Positions 1 to 11,050 of a stretch of 64,000 nt of DNA are shown here, piece by piece. Origin of the DNA: Orientallactaga sibirica (lineage: Eukaryota; Chordata; Mammalia; Rodentia; Dipodidae). A program made the position numbers and the translations under genes. Location of the stretch: contig JAEOAD010002183.1 in NCBI GenBank assembly GCA_036365145.1, positions 2,480,001-2,544,000 of the forward strand, in the 5' to 3' direction. The notes beneath the pieces were generated by a model, which saw only the letters and a program-made list of their open reading frames with translations, was not told where the DNA came from and searched no databases. The stretch's first letter is position 1; every line of letters starts with the position of its first letter.

Positions 1-956
1 TATAGGACATTTCATCCAAATGCTGAAGAATACACATTATTTTCAGCAGCACATGGAACATTCTCTAAAATAGACCATATATTAGGACACAAAGCAAATC
101 TTAACAAATATAGGAAAATCAAAATAATTTCTTGCACTCTATCAGATCACAATGTGATCAAACTACAAATCAATAACAAAAAAAGCTATAAAGCATACAC
201 AAAATCATGGAAACTAAATAATACACTACTAAATGATGAATGGTTCAATGAAGAAATAAAAAAATTCATGGAGTCAAATGATAATGAGAACCCAACATTC
301 CAAAACCTCTGTGACACAATGAAGGCAGTCCTAAGAGGGAAATTTAAGCTTTAAGTGCCTATGTTAAGAAATTAGAAAGGTCACAAGTGAAAAACTTAAT
401 GCTGCACCCTAAGGCCTTGGAAAAAGAAGAACAAGGCAAACCAAAAATTAGTAGATGGAAAGAAATAATAAAGATTAGGGCAGAATTAATGAAATAAAAA
501 AAAAAAAAAATCCAAAGAATCAATGAAACAAAGAGTTAGTTGTTTGAAAAGATAAACATGATTGATAAACCCTTAGCAAATCTGACCAAAAGAAAGAGAG
601 AATAGGCACAAATTAATAAAATGAGAGATGAAAAAGCACCATTACAACAGATACCAGAGAAATTTAAAAATTCATAGATACATACTATAAGAACATATAC
701 TCCACTAAATTTGAAAATCTGAAAGAAATGGATGATTTCCTAGATTTATATGACCTACCTAAATTAAATCAAGATGAGATTAACCACTTAAATAGACCTA
801 TAACAAGTATGGAGATCCAAGCAGTTATAAAAAATCTCCCTACTGAAAAAAGTCCAGGCCCAGATGGATTCACTGCTGAATTTTACCAGGCATTCATAGA
901 AGAACTAATACCAATGCTTCATAAACTTTTCCAAAAAATAGAAGAGGAAGGTACTA
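1..956 (+). mobile_element. L1-1: LINE-1 ORF2 fragment, cut by the window edge
   Basis: This stretch aligns by eye with the endonuclease-end to early reverse-transcriptase part of ORF2 in the L1 at 44.8-52.0 kb (about 47,400-48,350 there). Readable pieces lie at 154-354 (the segment just after the endonuclease) and 728-1018 (start of the RT domain, with [13 protein letters not shown]). The reading frame is broken several times, and a run of 14 A at about 497-510 is one frame-breaking site. L1 similarity stops near 956, inside ORF2, so the 3' part has been deleted. It is a dead fragment. Confidence 0.93.
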
Positions 957-1585
957 AGGATGACAGGAAGAGGGCTGGATCTTCCTCATTTTCAGGGGCT
1001 CCATCAGAGTGTCACTGAAGGCTGTAAAGAATTAACACATGAACTGATGAGTCCACTAAAAGCAAATGGTGGTGCCCATGAACTAGAATTTTACTAAACA
1101 ATTTAGCTGCTACATGCTGCAACATATTTATGAAAACATTTTAAGTAAAAGGTCACATGTTCTATGATTCCACTGATGTCAAATTTCCCAAACAGTGGGG
1201 CTGTGGCTCACATTCTGCATAGCATCCCCAATGCCCTGGGTTTGATTCCAAGCTCCCAACCCCTGAAATTCATTCTGAGTAAAAATAACACAGGTGTCAT
1301 GTGTCTTAGCATCTTTCTTCTAGTCTGGGAAACCTTGTCCTCTTACCTGGACGAGCTCCTCCAGGCTCAGAGTCTCGGTGGGTTCTTCCTACAGTTTGAG
1401 CTCTCCCAAGGGACTGAGGTCTTCCCACATGCCTCTGTGAAGCAAGGGATAAATGCCCTCTGGAAGAGAGAGCTCATCTGGGAATTGGGGTTTGGGCTGC
1501 CCCTTCCCTGCCTGCTTCAGCTGCGTGGACCTTTAGTTAGAGATCGAGCTTGTTACAGGAACTTGAGCCTGCTAAACCCAGACTT
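957..1585. other. Unassigned sequence with a possible ID-type SINE
   Basis: No gene recognised. Positions about 1,197-1,260 resemble a decayed ID (tRNA-derived) element on the plus strand, with a head like ggggctgtggctca and a B-box-like tgggtttgattcc. An open frame of 154 codons at 1,164-1,628 runs into the following SINE and shows no known motif. Confidence 0.4.
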
Positions 1586-1810
1586 GGGCTGGAGAGATGG
1601 CTTAGCGGTTAAGGCTCCTGCCTCCTAAGCCTAAGAACGCCAGTTCCAATCTCTAGCGGTTCCAATCTCCAGGTCCCACGTTTAGCCAGATGCAGTGACG
1701 CAAGGGCACAATGCCGCACTTGACCACAAGGGGGCACATGCATTTTGATTTCGTTCACAGCAGCTGAGAGGCTGCTGACGTGCCCATCTCTATCTGTCTT
1801 CCTCTCCCTC

Positions 1811-1853
<43 letters not shown>

Positions 1854-1876
1854 AAAAAAAAAAAAAAAAAAAAAAC
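1586..1876 (+). mobile_element. DIP-type SINE, long form
   Basis: Pol III-type head (ggctggagagatggc, A box; ggttccaatctcc, B box), a long-form body, a (TC)n tract at about 1,817-1,850 and a poly(A) tail. Similar flanks (ccagact on both sides) look like a target-site duplication. The body holds a CTCF-like motif at 1,724-1,737. Confidence 0.92.
1724..1737 (+). promoter_or_regulatory. CTCF-like motif in a DIP SINE (variant)
   Basis: The sequence reads CCACAAGGGGGCAC and differs from the best copies by A for G near the end. Binding is not shown. Confidence 0.4.
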
Positions 1877-2384
1877 CAGACTCAAGGAAGATAACGCAAA
1901 GAGTGTGCTTTTCCAGTGAGATTTTCTTGGTGGCCTTTCAAGAGATGTCCTTATTAAGTCACTGGGACAGAACATTCTGGTCTACAACCTGCCTGTGAGG
2001 TTAACAATACTGGTCTGCAGTGTCTATTCCTGATGTAGAAGCACATCAGGGTCAGGCCTTATCTTTCAGTAAAACCTTTAATGTCATGCCTTTGGCATTT
2101 AATGCCTAGGATACCCCAAAATCTATATATGATTTCAAATACTTAAGTACTCAAAACAGTTCTTAAACTTAAATAGACTATACAAAATGGGAAAGAAGTC
2201 AACATAGCCTTGTGGGGTGTCAGCCCTCCCTGCTGCCAGGTGTTCTGTCTTCACCCCAGTTTGCCACTCGCAGCTTCCTGGGGAGAACCCAGTTCTTACT
2301 GGTGAGACACATTGCTGTAAATACCATTTAAGCAGTCTCAACCTGAGGTGAAAAGAACTAACATTTAGCACTTCCCAGCTCTGT
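1877..2384. other. Unassigned single-copy sequence
   Basis: No repeat family, exon-like frame or RNA gene recognised here. Confidence 0.5.
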
Positions 2385-2550
2385 GTAAGTGGACTGTTTC
2401 TCCATCATCAGATTTTAGCTTCACACAGCCATGGAGATGTACAGCTAATTGCCAGTTTTATAAAGGAGGTTCAGAGAAGTTGGGTAACCAGCTCAAAGCC
2501 ACCCAGCTCCTATATGATTGAACAAAGATTCCTACAGATGCCTTCCAATT
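2385..2550 (+). mobile_element. MIR-like ancient SINE
   Basis: The central part resembles the conserved MIR core: a tttataaaggagg-like segment, then gagaagttgggtaacc and agccacccagct, in the right order. It is strongly diverged, as expected for a SINE that predates placental mammals. Confidence 0.65.
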
Positions 2551-2559
2551 CTTAGATGG

Positions 2560-2912
2560 TGCGGTTTGAATGTAAATAAAATGTCCCCCATAGGCTCTGG
2601 TGTTTGAACTCTTGGTCCCAAGCTGGTGGCACTGTTTGGTAAAGTTATAGAACTTAAAGGAGGTGGAGCTTTTCTGGAGGAGTTGGGACACTGGGAGCCA
2701 GCTTTGAGGTTTTAGCCCCACCCCACTTCCGGTTTGTTCCTGGCTTCCTGATTGCAGAAGCAATGTGACCAGCTGCACTTCATGCCCCTGCCTCCATGCC
2801 TTCTCCACCAGGGTGAATGTATCTCCAGAAGAGCAAGTGGAATAAACAATTCCCTTCCTTAAGTTGCTTCTGGTCAAGTAGTTTGTTCCAACAATGAGTA
2901 AAGCAATTACTA
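2560..2912 (+). mobile_element. MaLR-type solo LTR
   Basis: Starts TGcGGTTTGAATG, with ccccatagg, ctggtggcactgtttgg and a gtggaataaacaattccctt polyadenylation-like segment near the 3' end, followed by a T-rich end. This is the order seen in rodent MaLR (ORR1/MT-like) LTRs. The same family occurs at 53,346-53,692. Subfamily not assigned. Confidence 0.7.
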
Positions 2913-3002
2913 TTGATGGTGACCTCTAGCCATGTCCTCATTAAATGCCAAGGGAACACTACCTCTCTCTGGGGCCTTTTTGACAAGGGTTCTATCCTCA
3001 TT

Positions 3003-3612
3003 TGCTATGGTTTAGATAAGGTTTGTCCCAAAAGTTTCATGGGTCAGAGGCTTGGAACCCCGTGTAACTGTTACAGTCAGGTTCTTGTTGGTGGCAGAAC
3101 TCACCTGACCAAGAGCAGCTTGTGGGTGGGGGAAGGTTTATCTTGTTTTACAGACTCAAGGGGAAGCTCCATGATGGCAGGGGAAAATGATGGCATGAGC
3201 AGAGGGTGGATATCGCTTCCTAGCCAACATCAGATAGACAACAGCAACAGGAGAGTGTGCCAAACACTGGCAAGAGGAAGCTGGCTATAACACTGACAAG
3301 GCTGCCCCCAACAATACACTGCCCCTTTAATTCCCAAATTGCCATCAGCTGGGGACCTAGCATTCAGACCATCTAAGTTTATGGGGGACACCTGAATCAA
3401 ACAGTACTGGAAGTTTATGATATCTTTAAGAGGTAAGCCGAGTCGTGATGGGGTCATGATCTCCCTTGGAAAGGATTAGTATTGGTCACAAAAAGTGGGT
3501 GGGATCTATCAGGGATGTAAGACTTCCCATGAGAGCAGGTTGTTGGAAAAGAGTGAGCCTAGCCCCACTGGTTTCCTTTCTCACCTTGTGGTCTCTTCCC
3601 TGTGATGCTAGC
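3003..3612 (+). mobile_element. MaLR/MLT1-like LTR, split by an inverted LTR
   Basis: Starts TGctatggtttagataagg and continues after the insert at 3,069-3,396 with gtactggaagtttatgat and a 3' part containing cccatgagagcagg and ctcaccttgtggtctctt, typical of MaLR LTRs. The first part closely matches 3,951-4,072. Confidence 0.65.
3069..3396 (-). mobile_element. MaLR-type LTR, minus strand, nested
   Basis: Read on the minus strand it begins TGTTTGATTCAGGTGTCCCCC, has ctaggtccccagctgatggc, and a gataaaccttcccc polyadenylation-like segment near its end, so it is a relative of the LTR at 2,560. It interrupts the plus-strand LTR. Flanking duplication is not clear; the ends may be off by a few bases. 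Confidence 0.6.
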
Positions 3613-3950
3613 TAGCAAAAGTCCTGGGTGAGTGGATGCCAGGACAAGCTAAGGAAGAATGCACAAGTATGGGGAGGAACTGTGGGCATGAATATGGGAA
3701 TGAACTATGGGGAAGAAGTGTGGAACTATTGCTGTGAGATGCTAAATTCCTTACTTGTAACTTGCCCTAAAGTTAATCTTACAACTATGTAATCCACCCA
3801 GTTGAGGCAACGTGACTGGGTTTCCTCTGCCTTGGTGCACCTTACATGAACAGCACAGATGAGCAATAGTGACAAGCAATGTTTGGAGATGCTGACTGAT
3901 CTAAAGCTCTTTGCCCAGTTTCCTCAGTAGCCTGGTTGGACTCTCCCATT
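3613..3950. other. Unassigned sequence between LTR pieces
   Basis: No match recognised. It could be internal MaLR sequence, since LTR-like pieces lie on both sides, but I see no coding remnant. Confidence 0.35.
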
Positions 3951-4072
3951 TGTTATGGTTTAGATCAGGTTTGTCCCCAGTATAACAGTACTAAAAGTTT
4001 ATGAGATCTTTAAGAGGTAGGCCTACTGATGATGGGGTCAGGACCTCCCCTGGAAGGGATACATGTGTAAGG
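3951..4072 (+). mobile_element. MaLR/MLT1-like LTR fragment
   Basis: Begins TGttatggtttagatcagg and shares gtactaaaagtttatgagatc and tctttaagaggtag with the LTR at 3,003. Truncated at its 3' side. Confidence 0.6.
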
Positions 4073-4171
4073 CGTGCTGACCATAGCATTACAGATAATG
4101 AGGTCAGTAACTAAGGACCCACAGATCTATTGAACACAACAGGTGGGCTTAATATGATTATATTTGTGATC

Positions 4172-4173
<2 letters not shown>

Positions 4174-4204
<31 letters not shown>
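4174..4204. repeat. (TG)n microsatellite
   Basis: About 15 uninterrupted TG units. Confidence 0.98.
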
Positions 4205-4205
<1 letters not shown>

Positions 4206-4310
4206 CTGGATCAGCAGAGTCCAACAGGTCAGATCCCTAAATCCCGAAGGATTATCCAAGGTCAAAAGTTCCTTATCCTTTGTGTGTACAGTGTACTACT
4301 TGTTCATGTT

Positions 4311-4353
<43 letters not shown>

Positions 4354-4494
4354 TTGGTTTTTCAAGGTAGGGTCTCACTCTAGCTCAGGCTGTCCTGGAA
4401 TTCACTATGTAGTCTCAACTTGGCCTCAAACTCTCAGAGAACCTTCTACCTCTGCTCCCCAAGTGCTGGGATTAAATGCATGTGCCACCAGACA
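4311..4494 (-). mobile_element. B1 SINE with an expanded (AAAT)n tail
   Basis: On the minus strand a B1 body (gtgctggg and ctgtcctggaattcac read in reverse) ends in a tail turned into a TTTA repeat at 4,311-4,355. Confidence 0.9.
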
Positions 4495-4529
4495 TCACAT
4501 TCTTCTCCACACCTCCACATTCTTCATTT

Positions 4530-5105
4530 GAAGGGAGACATGGTACATTGTCCTTTTGTGTCTGGTTTATTTCACTTAATGTGATAATCTGCACATCCAT
4601 CCATTCTCTTACAAGTGATATGATTTCACTGTACTTTCTGGTTAAATTGTGTAAATATATCACATTTTCTTTTTTTAATTTTTTGGTTTTATTTATTTAT
4701 CTGAGATGATAGATGGATAGATAAATGGATATATAATTGGTGCTCCAGGGCTTCCAGCCACTGCAAACGACCTCTAGATGCATGCGCCACCATGTGCATC
4801 TGGCTTATGGAGGTTCTGGGGAGTTGAATCTGAGTCCTTAAGCTTTGCAGGCAAAGGTCTTAACCACTAAGCTATTTCTCCAGCCTCCATACCACATTTT
4901 GTTATCCATTAATATGTTGAGGACATCTAGGCTTATTCTACAACATGGACATTTTAACTAGCTCAGTAATAAGAGTGGGTGTGTATGTAGCTCTTTTGCA
5001 CGCTAATTTTGATTCCTCTCTGTATATGCCCAGGAGTGGTGTAGATAGTTCTAATTTTAGTTTTATTTCCACAGTGGCTATACAAGTTTATATCACATCA
5101 TTTCA
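4530..5105 (-). mobile_element. Old L1 (L1M-type) ORF2 3' region
   Basis: Reads in the reverse direction through the familiar ORF2 end: tgtctggtttatttcactta, then a conserved run through ccaggagtggtgtag and ttccacagtggctatac. A DIP SINE at 4,669-4,887 splits it. Too diverged to hold a frame. Confidence 0.8.
4669..4887 (-). mobile_element. DIP-type SINE, short form
   Basis: A/T-rich tail at left; B box complement gagttgaatctgag and head complement agctatttctccagcc at right. It lies inside an old L1, with similar flanks around cacatttt as target duplication. Confidence 0.9.
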
Positions 5106-5127
5106 ATTTAAATCTTTTTTAAAAATT

Positions 5128-5290
5128 GCTGGGTGTGGTGGCACATGCCTTTAATCCCAGCACTTGGGAGACAGAGGTAGGAGGATCACCATGAGTTTGA
5201 GGCCACCCTGAGACTACATAGTGAATTCCAGGTCAGCCTGAACTAGAGTGAGACCCTACCTCAACAAACCAAAACAAAAAAAAAAAAAAT
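5128..5290 (+). mobile_element. B1 SINE
   Basis: Complete 7SL-derived B1 (gctgggtgtggtggcaca to gagaccctacctc) with a poly(A) tail at 5,275-5,290. Confidence 0.95.
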
Positions 5291-5670
5291 AGAGAACACC
5301 TTTAATAAACTTTGCTCCAAAACTGTTATCACATTTAAGGAAAACATTAAGCATGGACTGGGAGAAGCAGTTATCAGAAAGAATGAGAAAACTCATTCTC
5401 ACTTCCCAGAGCTGCAGGTCATCTGAACAGAATTTTCCAGTAAGGAGACACGCTCTGCACTCTTAACATTCACACTGGCCCCTTGCTGACTAGCCCTCTT
5501 TTTTCTCTTCATCTGCGTCTTCGTGGCTTTCAGGCAACCTAACCAGGACCAGTGGTACCAAACATGGGATTCTGGAGAGGGCGCATAATTAGTATGAAGT
5601 CAGTCCTGGAAGAGCACTGAACTTAAATTTAACCTGTAAAAGAACAATACTAACATCTATCTTATAGCAT
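5291..5670. other. Unassigned single-copy sequence
   Basis: Nothing recognised in either strand. Confidence 0.5.
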
Positions 5671-5889
5671 TTTTAAAAATAATCATATTTATTTAGTTCT
5701 TTGCAAGCACAGAGAGATAGAAGAGGGACAGAGGGAATGGGTGTGATAGGGCCTCCAGCTACTGTAAACAAGCTCCAGATAAATGTGCCACTTTGTGCAT
5801 CTGGCTTCACATGGGTTCTAGGGAATCAAACCCAGGTCATTAGACTTTGCAGGCAAGCTCCTTAACTGATGAGCCATCTTTCCATCCCA
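5671..5889 (-). mobile_element. DIP-type SINE, short form
   Basis: Tail at left, cacagagagatagaag degraded pyrimidine tract, and the reversed pol III head ending gatgagccatctttccatccc at right. Confidence 0.9.
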
Positions 5890-6673
5890 GGATTTTAAAT
5901 AAGGACTATGTGAGTTAATACTTGCATTTTCTCCACAAATGGCAAACATCTAATAGGCCAGCTGACTCTATGAACTCCTGCTGTTACCATAGGAAAGTCT
6001 GTGGGTAGTTTATCAAAAGAGGATTAAAAGTTATGGTTTTCTAAGACATCTAAGATATTCTGTTCTGAGCCAGTCACTAAGACCTCTGGGGAAATTCTGA
6101 TTGTTGGTTTGAATATCTGCATATTTGGTGCTCCATTGGAAAAGACAATAGCCAGTATTTATTTAGACTTCAGTCAATCGGGCATGCATGTTATTCAAAA
6201 GCATAAGACTATTATAATGACCATTTGGATGCCTTAGTGTCTTAAAAATAGGCCAAGTCCTAGCAAAAGACTCATGGAGCAAGGATGAAGCTAAGGATAA
6301 GCATGAGAGCAAAGATTATATTTCCAAAACCATCTGAACATTAAACACACTTTAGTCTTTGTTACTGATGAGATGAACTGATGAAAAACTTGAGTGACCA
6401 TCAGCTGAAGATACTCAAAACAAGAAACTGTAGGGAGAAAATCCAAGACCTCATGAAAGGAAAAGAAAGGGAATCTAAGAACAACAGATTAAGACTAACA
6501 GGGTCAAAGAAGATAAAACAAATATTCTCTGGGACAGAAAAGCACAAGGAGAGAGAACATTGAACAAGACCCAAAGGCAGCCAACAGATAGACAGCCTGA
6601 GGATGTGCGGGGAGAGGAGGGAGGACTCTCCTTGAGACTGCTGAGCAAAATCAATGGAAGATGTAGAAAACTA
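5890..6673. other. Unassigned single-copy sequence
   Basis: A-rich, no recognised repeat or gene. A 60-codon frame at 6,381-6,563 is lysine/arginine rich, has no known motif, and is no better than chance for A-rich DNA. Confidence 0.5.
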
Positions 6674-6808
6674 AGTGTTTGTTTGTTTTGAGGCAGTGTC
6701 TCACTCTATCCCAGGCTGTCCTGGAACTCACGGTAATAGCTCCAGGCTGGCCTTGAACTCAAGCGTCCTGAATGCTGGACTAAAGGCATGCGCCACCATG
6801 CCCAGTTG
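6674..6808 (-). mobile_element. B1 SINE
   Basis: Reverse B1: (gttt) tail, tgtctcactctatcccagg, and catgcgccaccatgccc at the 5' end of the element. Confidence 0.92.
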
Positions 6809-6879
6809 TTATTGATCTTTATCTTCCTTATTACATGGAGCATTTGAGCGTGCACCATGGTAGACTTGCAGTCCCTCCG

Positions 6880-7165
6880 TCTCTCTTGGATTCTGCACGT
6901 GTTGTTCCTTCTACTTAACAAAGCTTCCTCAGGTCCCGCATCACCTTTTGGGTTCTGGTTCAGCAGAGACAAAAATGTCTTTCTTGACTTCTCAGGCCCC
7001 GTTAGGGATTCCTGTCAAGTACTTGGCAAGCAATCTCACCTCTCAGCATGTTGCCAACCCATGTCCCATCTCTTCACCTCTCAACTCTGGAAACTGGGAT
7101 ATGAGGGGAGTGTCTTGTTAACTGCTGCATCCTCAGCCTGTAACGCAGAACTCAGTGAAAGTGGA
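6880..7165 (+). mobile_element. L2-like ancient LINE 3' fragment
   Basis: Shows the order of the L2 3' end: a segment like cacgtgttgttccttctac, then ttcctcaggtc, then gtgtcttgttaactgctg and catcctcagcctg. Diverged. A 113-codon frame across it (6,857-7,198) is taken as fortuitous. Confidence 0.6.
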
Positions 7166-7289
7166 CAGCCAGAAGAGCCCGAGGACAAGCTCCACTAGCC
7201 TCAGCAGTGAACTCTGGGTTCATGCGAGAGATCCTATCTCAAGAAATAAGGTGGAGAGTAATCAAGGAAGACACCTGACATCAACCTCT

Positions 7290-7329
7290 GGCATACACAC
7301 ACAGGCAAGCATGCATACACACATGTATA

Positions 7330-7368
<39 letters not shown>

Positions 7369-7411
7369 TACCACACATACACACACATACATGCAAAAAA
7401 AAAAAAAAAAC
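7290..7411. repeat. (CA)n microsatellite with poly(A)
   Basis: Interrupted (CA)n, longest run about 7,331-7,364, then A16 at about 7,396-7,411. It follows a rodent SINE-tail-like segment (gagagatcctatctcaag). Confidence 0.93.
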
Positions 7412-7447
7412 GACACTTAGGTTCATTAAACTACAGTGAAGACTTTC

Positions 7448-7590
7448 CACTTAATCCTTAACCCACAAGGTAACTTGTTATGTCCCCCACTTAAGAGACT
7501 GAAAGCAAGATTCATTTATCACCTAGCTAGCAACGAGTAGGGCCGGGAATCAACAGAAAGTCTGACTTTAAACCTCCGTCTTCACTGGTC
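7448..7590 (+). mobile_element. MIR-like ancient SINE
   Basis: Order of partial matches fits the MIR core: cttaagagactgaaag, then cacctagctagcaacgag, then gccgggaatcaa, then agtctgactttaaacc. Confidence 0.55.
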
Positions 7591-7639
7591 ACAGTGAAGC
7601 AATGAATGGGAGAAGATTCAGCCCTCAGAAGCTTCTCTA

Positions 7640-7870
7640 AGAATAGTGCAGAAGGTCAGGCAAACAGAATGAAGAGCCAGAGGATGAAGAGGACAACAAA
7701 GTGATGTCACATTATAAGAGAACAGCAAAAATAAAGTCACCAAAATGGAAGGGGGTCTTATTGGAAATAAGGATTTCGGTGAAGGGGGATGGGAAAGTTG
7801 GGAGACAAAAGAATGTACTGAATAATAAAAATCGATTGTAAAAACTAAAAGAAAATTGTCAATTAAAAAA
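7640..7870 (+). mobile_element. Possible old L1 3' end
   Basis: A purine-rich tract (gaagggggtcttattgg, gaagggggatgggaaag) followed by gaaaattgtcaattaaaa resembles the 3'UTR and tail of an older rodent L1. Weak match. Confidence 0.45.
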
Positions 7871-7877
7871 GAAAGAA

Positions 7878-8112
7878 GCCAGGCGTGGTGGGCGTGGTGG
7901 TAGGAGGCACACGAGAGTTTTAATCCCAGCACATAGGGAGGCAGAGGTGAGGAGGATCTACCTCGGAAAACCAAATAAATAATAAATAAAATAAATAAAT
8001 AAAGGCCACCCTGAGACGACTTTAATAGTGAGGCAGAGGTTCCAGGTCAGCCTGAGTTCAGTGAGACCCTACGACTCTAGTAAACCAAAAAAAAAAAAAA
8101 AAAAAAAAAAAA
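7878..8112 (+). mobile_element. B1 SINE, rearranged
   Basis: B1 start and end are present, but the middle holds an (AAAT)n block near 7,973-8,002 and repeated gcgtggtggg units. This fits a B1 inserted in, or recombined with, another B1. Poly(A) tail 8,089-8,112. Confidence 0.8.
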
Positions 8113-8584
8113 GAAAGACGTTTTCCTGGACAGTGATTGTCAGCAAGGTGAAAGTGTTTCAAATCCTAGTACCAGGAAGAAAAGTACTTAAGGAATATAA
8201 AAACTGTCTTTTTTTCTGGGTGAAAAAAAAAAAAATTCTTTTTTTTAATAGTCCCAAACAGATTTGGAAACACAGCTAGGCCAGCATGGCACTATATCTG
8301 GTTTTTCATATAGGTACCGGGAATGAACTCAGCTCCTCTTGCTCCAGGGGCAATCCCTGTACCAACTGAACCAACTCCTCAGCCCAGTTTTTATGCTTAA
8401 GTATGTTTGCATGCCAGAGGAAACTGAGGAAGCCAGAGTCCTTTTCATGGGGTAGATGCATGGCAACTAAGGGCCAACTGCCCTGCACAACCTGCTAAAA
8501 CTCTTACATCTTTAACTCCTAAGTAGTGTGTAATTTGTTACCTCATTACCTAAGGGAAGAGTCTTTTTCCCATCCTCCTCCTCT
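8113..8584. other. Mostly unassigned; decayed tRNA-SINE head at 8,295-8,386
   Basis: The reverse strand of 8,295-8,386 reads gggctgaggagttggttcag and a B-box-like gagttcattcccgg, which fits an old tRNA-derived SINE. The rest is not recognised. Confidence 0.45.
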
Positions 8585-10022
8585 TCTTTTTGAGAAAGTC
8601 TTGTGATATTACCCAGGCTGGCCTCAAACTTTTTTTAAAATTTATCTTTTATTGACAACTTCCTTAATTGTAGGCAATATCCCATGATACTTCCCTCCCT
8701 CCCCCACTTTCCCCTTTGAAACTCCACTCTCCATTATTTCACACACCCCCCATCAGTCTCTCTTTTAATTATTATGGTCTTGTGTAGGTAGTTTCAGGCA
8801 CTGCAAGGATATCCAGGCCATTTTGTGTCTGGAGGAGCACGTTGTAAGGAGTCCTACCCTGCCTTTGGCTCTTACATTCTTTCCGCCCCCTCTTCCACAA
8901 TGAACCCTCAGCCTTGGAAAGTGTGTTTGAGATGTTTCGGTGCTGAGCACTCCTCTGTCACTTCTTCTCAGCACGATGGTGCCTTCTGAGTCATCCCAAG
9001 GTTTCCACCATCTGAGAAGAGAAGCTTCTCTAACCAAAAGTAAGAGTAGCATTAATATATGGGTATGGACATTAAGAGAAGTTCTTACTGGGCAGTTTGG
9101 TGAGCATAGTATATACATTTAACCAGACACCAGCAGATGTTATACCCCTAGGGCTCATGACTACTCCTGTTGTAGGTTTTCAGTATCAGGGATGTATTTC
9201 CTCCCATGGAGCAGGCCTCCAGTCCAATTAGAGAGTGCTTGGTTCCCCCAATAACAGACATGCCACTATTGCACCCATTGGCTCATTTGGTCTGCATGGC
9301 CAAATTTAAAGCTTGTAGTTTCCACTGTTGAGTATCTTTACTGGTGTTTTTCTCTCTCCCACTGAACTGCATGCAGTGTAGCTTTTTCCAGCTTTCTGTC
9401 AGCTGGTCCACATGGAGGAGGCTTTCAGCTCAGCTCCAGCAGGATTTTTCAGTGACCTTGCAGCCCAAGTATATGGAGTCTTAAGCAATAGGGTCTTACC
9501 AACTATTCCTGGTGGGAAACCAAGGGCCTTGGCAATGACCTGTAATGTTTGGGGGGTATCTGTAACCTCCCTGGCCAACAACTCACTGGAAGGTATCCCA
9601 TCATTAGCACTGAAAATTTTCTTGTAACAATCTATGGCTTTTGAGTGTTCTATTATCCAGAAAAGTAGGTTCCATATGACTTATTTGTATCCTCTTAGAT
9701 TTTGATTAGCCCTCCCTCCACCTTTCCTTTACTCAATCTCTTCCCCTGACCTCACTTAGGCCTTTTCACTCCCATCAATCTGTTCTTCTACTTACATATA
9801 TACAATACCATCCTATTAAATCTCCCCCTCCCTCCCTTTCTATTCCCTTTCTAGCTTACTGGCTTCTGCTACTGAGTTTTATTCCTACTCACATAGTAGT
9901 CCAATCATTTGTAGCTAGGATCCACATATGAGAGAGAACATGTGATGTCTGGCTGGCCTCAAACTCTTGATCCTTCTGCCCTGGCCTCCCTAAGTGCTGG
10001 TATTGCAGACATGCAGCACCAC
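8585..10022 (-). mobile_element. Old B1/7SL-type SINE split by an L1
   Basis: Left part 8,585-8,630 and right part 9,951-10,022 together form a reverse 7SL-derived SINE (ttacccaggctggcctc, then ccctaagtgctgg). The L1 between them produced a 15-bp duplication. Confidence 0.8.
8631..9950 (-). mobile_element. L1 3'UTR insertion, 5'-truncated
   Basis: Minus-strand L1 beginning just before the ORF2 stop (gagagaacatgtgatgt read in reverse) and running to its A-rich tail at 8,631-8,650. It shares 3'UTR blocks with the L1s at 41.4-43.0 and 50.7-52.0 kb. A 15-bp target duplication ggctggcctcaaact lies at 8,616-8,630 and 9,951-9,965. Confidence 0.95.
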
Positions 10023-11037
10023 ACAAGCTTAAGGGAAGATTCTTTCAGCACAAAAACAGAGGTCAAATTCCGAACTTTCTAGAATAACAAAGATTTTTCA
10101 TCTTTTGAAAAATGAGAAAGGAAGAACGAAAAATATTCTTAGGTAAGAACTCAAAAACATTATGAATGTTAGTTCTGGATGTGTTAACCCTATCTTTAAT
10201 CTAAAACCAAAGCACTTTACAGAAAGAATGGATCAGTAAACTAGTCCATGTAGCTTCTTAAGAAATGTAACCCACCAATTAGTATGATTTTGTAAATACT
10301 GGCACATTGCAGGTATCTTTTGGGTTCTATAGAGTTTTACCACTTACACAAACATTTCTTTTAAGCAACTTTTGGTTTCTTTTTAAAAGTTGAGAGGAAA
10401 GGAGTAGGGCTATAATAAACTGAAATTTCCCATTTCCTGCCCACACGGGCTTATCTCCTGCCTGTGTCTCACCCTTGTGTTCCGTGTTGTGATATAGCGG
10501 CTTTAATGATAATGACTGCATGAGCTGGAAGAGAGAGACCCAACTCTCCCACACCCCCAGACATGGCAGGGAGGATCGTGAGTGGGTCCAGCCTGGGGTC
10601 AGCAGTAACCCAAAGACCTGTTAGACCAAGAACTAGAGAGCTCCGGGCCCACCCCTCAGAGCTCCCTCCTCTGACCACCTCCTAGCTGTGGTCCTTTCCC
10701 ATGAAATAGGAAGTCCTCAGGACCAAATGGAAGAGGTTGAAGGTGCCAAGGACCCTGGGGTTCTCTGCTAAGACAGCACGGTCTGCTTCCTGGGCTTGGA
10801 GGCTCTCTGCTGGAAGGCATGGTCCTGAGGGAACACCCCATGGCAGCACTAGTCGCAGGGCCAGGGCCAGCTGAGGGCTGAGCGGGATTGATGACTCCTA
10901 GAATATGACCTTCTACTGAGCTAGGCAGCAGGAGCCAGGAGCGGGGCAAGGGAACTGGGAGGGTATGGCCTCTCCTCATTGCTACCCACTCCTACCTAAG
11001 CTTTCCAAATTTGAACCCAGCCTTCCTTGCCATTCTG
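10023..11037. other. Unassigned single-copy sequence
   Basis: No repeat recognised. GC content rises in 10,440-10,980. A 107-codon minus-strand frame at 10,656-10,979 has no motif I know, and I do not call it a gene. Confidence 0.5.
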
Positions 11038-11050
11038 AAAAGGACCATGG

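Noticed and set aside
1586..1640. tRNA gene, from the A and B boxes
   Set aside because: The pol III boxes belong to the tRNA-derived head of DIP SINEs, followed by a SINE body and A-tail; no tRNA cloverleaf is formed. The same applies to every other DIP head here.
2458..3001. Minus-strand frames of 139 and 73 codons
   Set aside because: They lie over a MaLR-type LTR and a MIR-like element, not a gene.
6857..7198. A 113-codon plus-strand frame starting with a plausible signal-like stretch
   Set aside because: It overlaps L2-like ancient repeat sequence and no family is recognised; treated as chance.
10656..10979. A 107-codon minus-strand frame in GC-richer DNA
   Set aside because: Proline/serine-rich without a motif, and no splice or promoter support visible. 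Frames of this length are expected by chance at this GC content.
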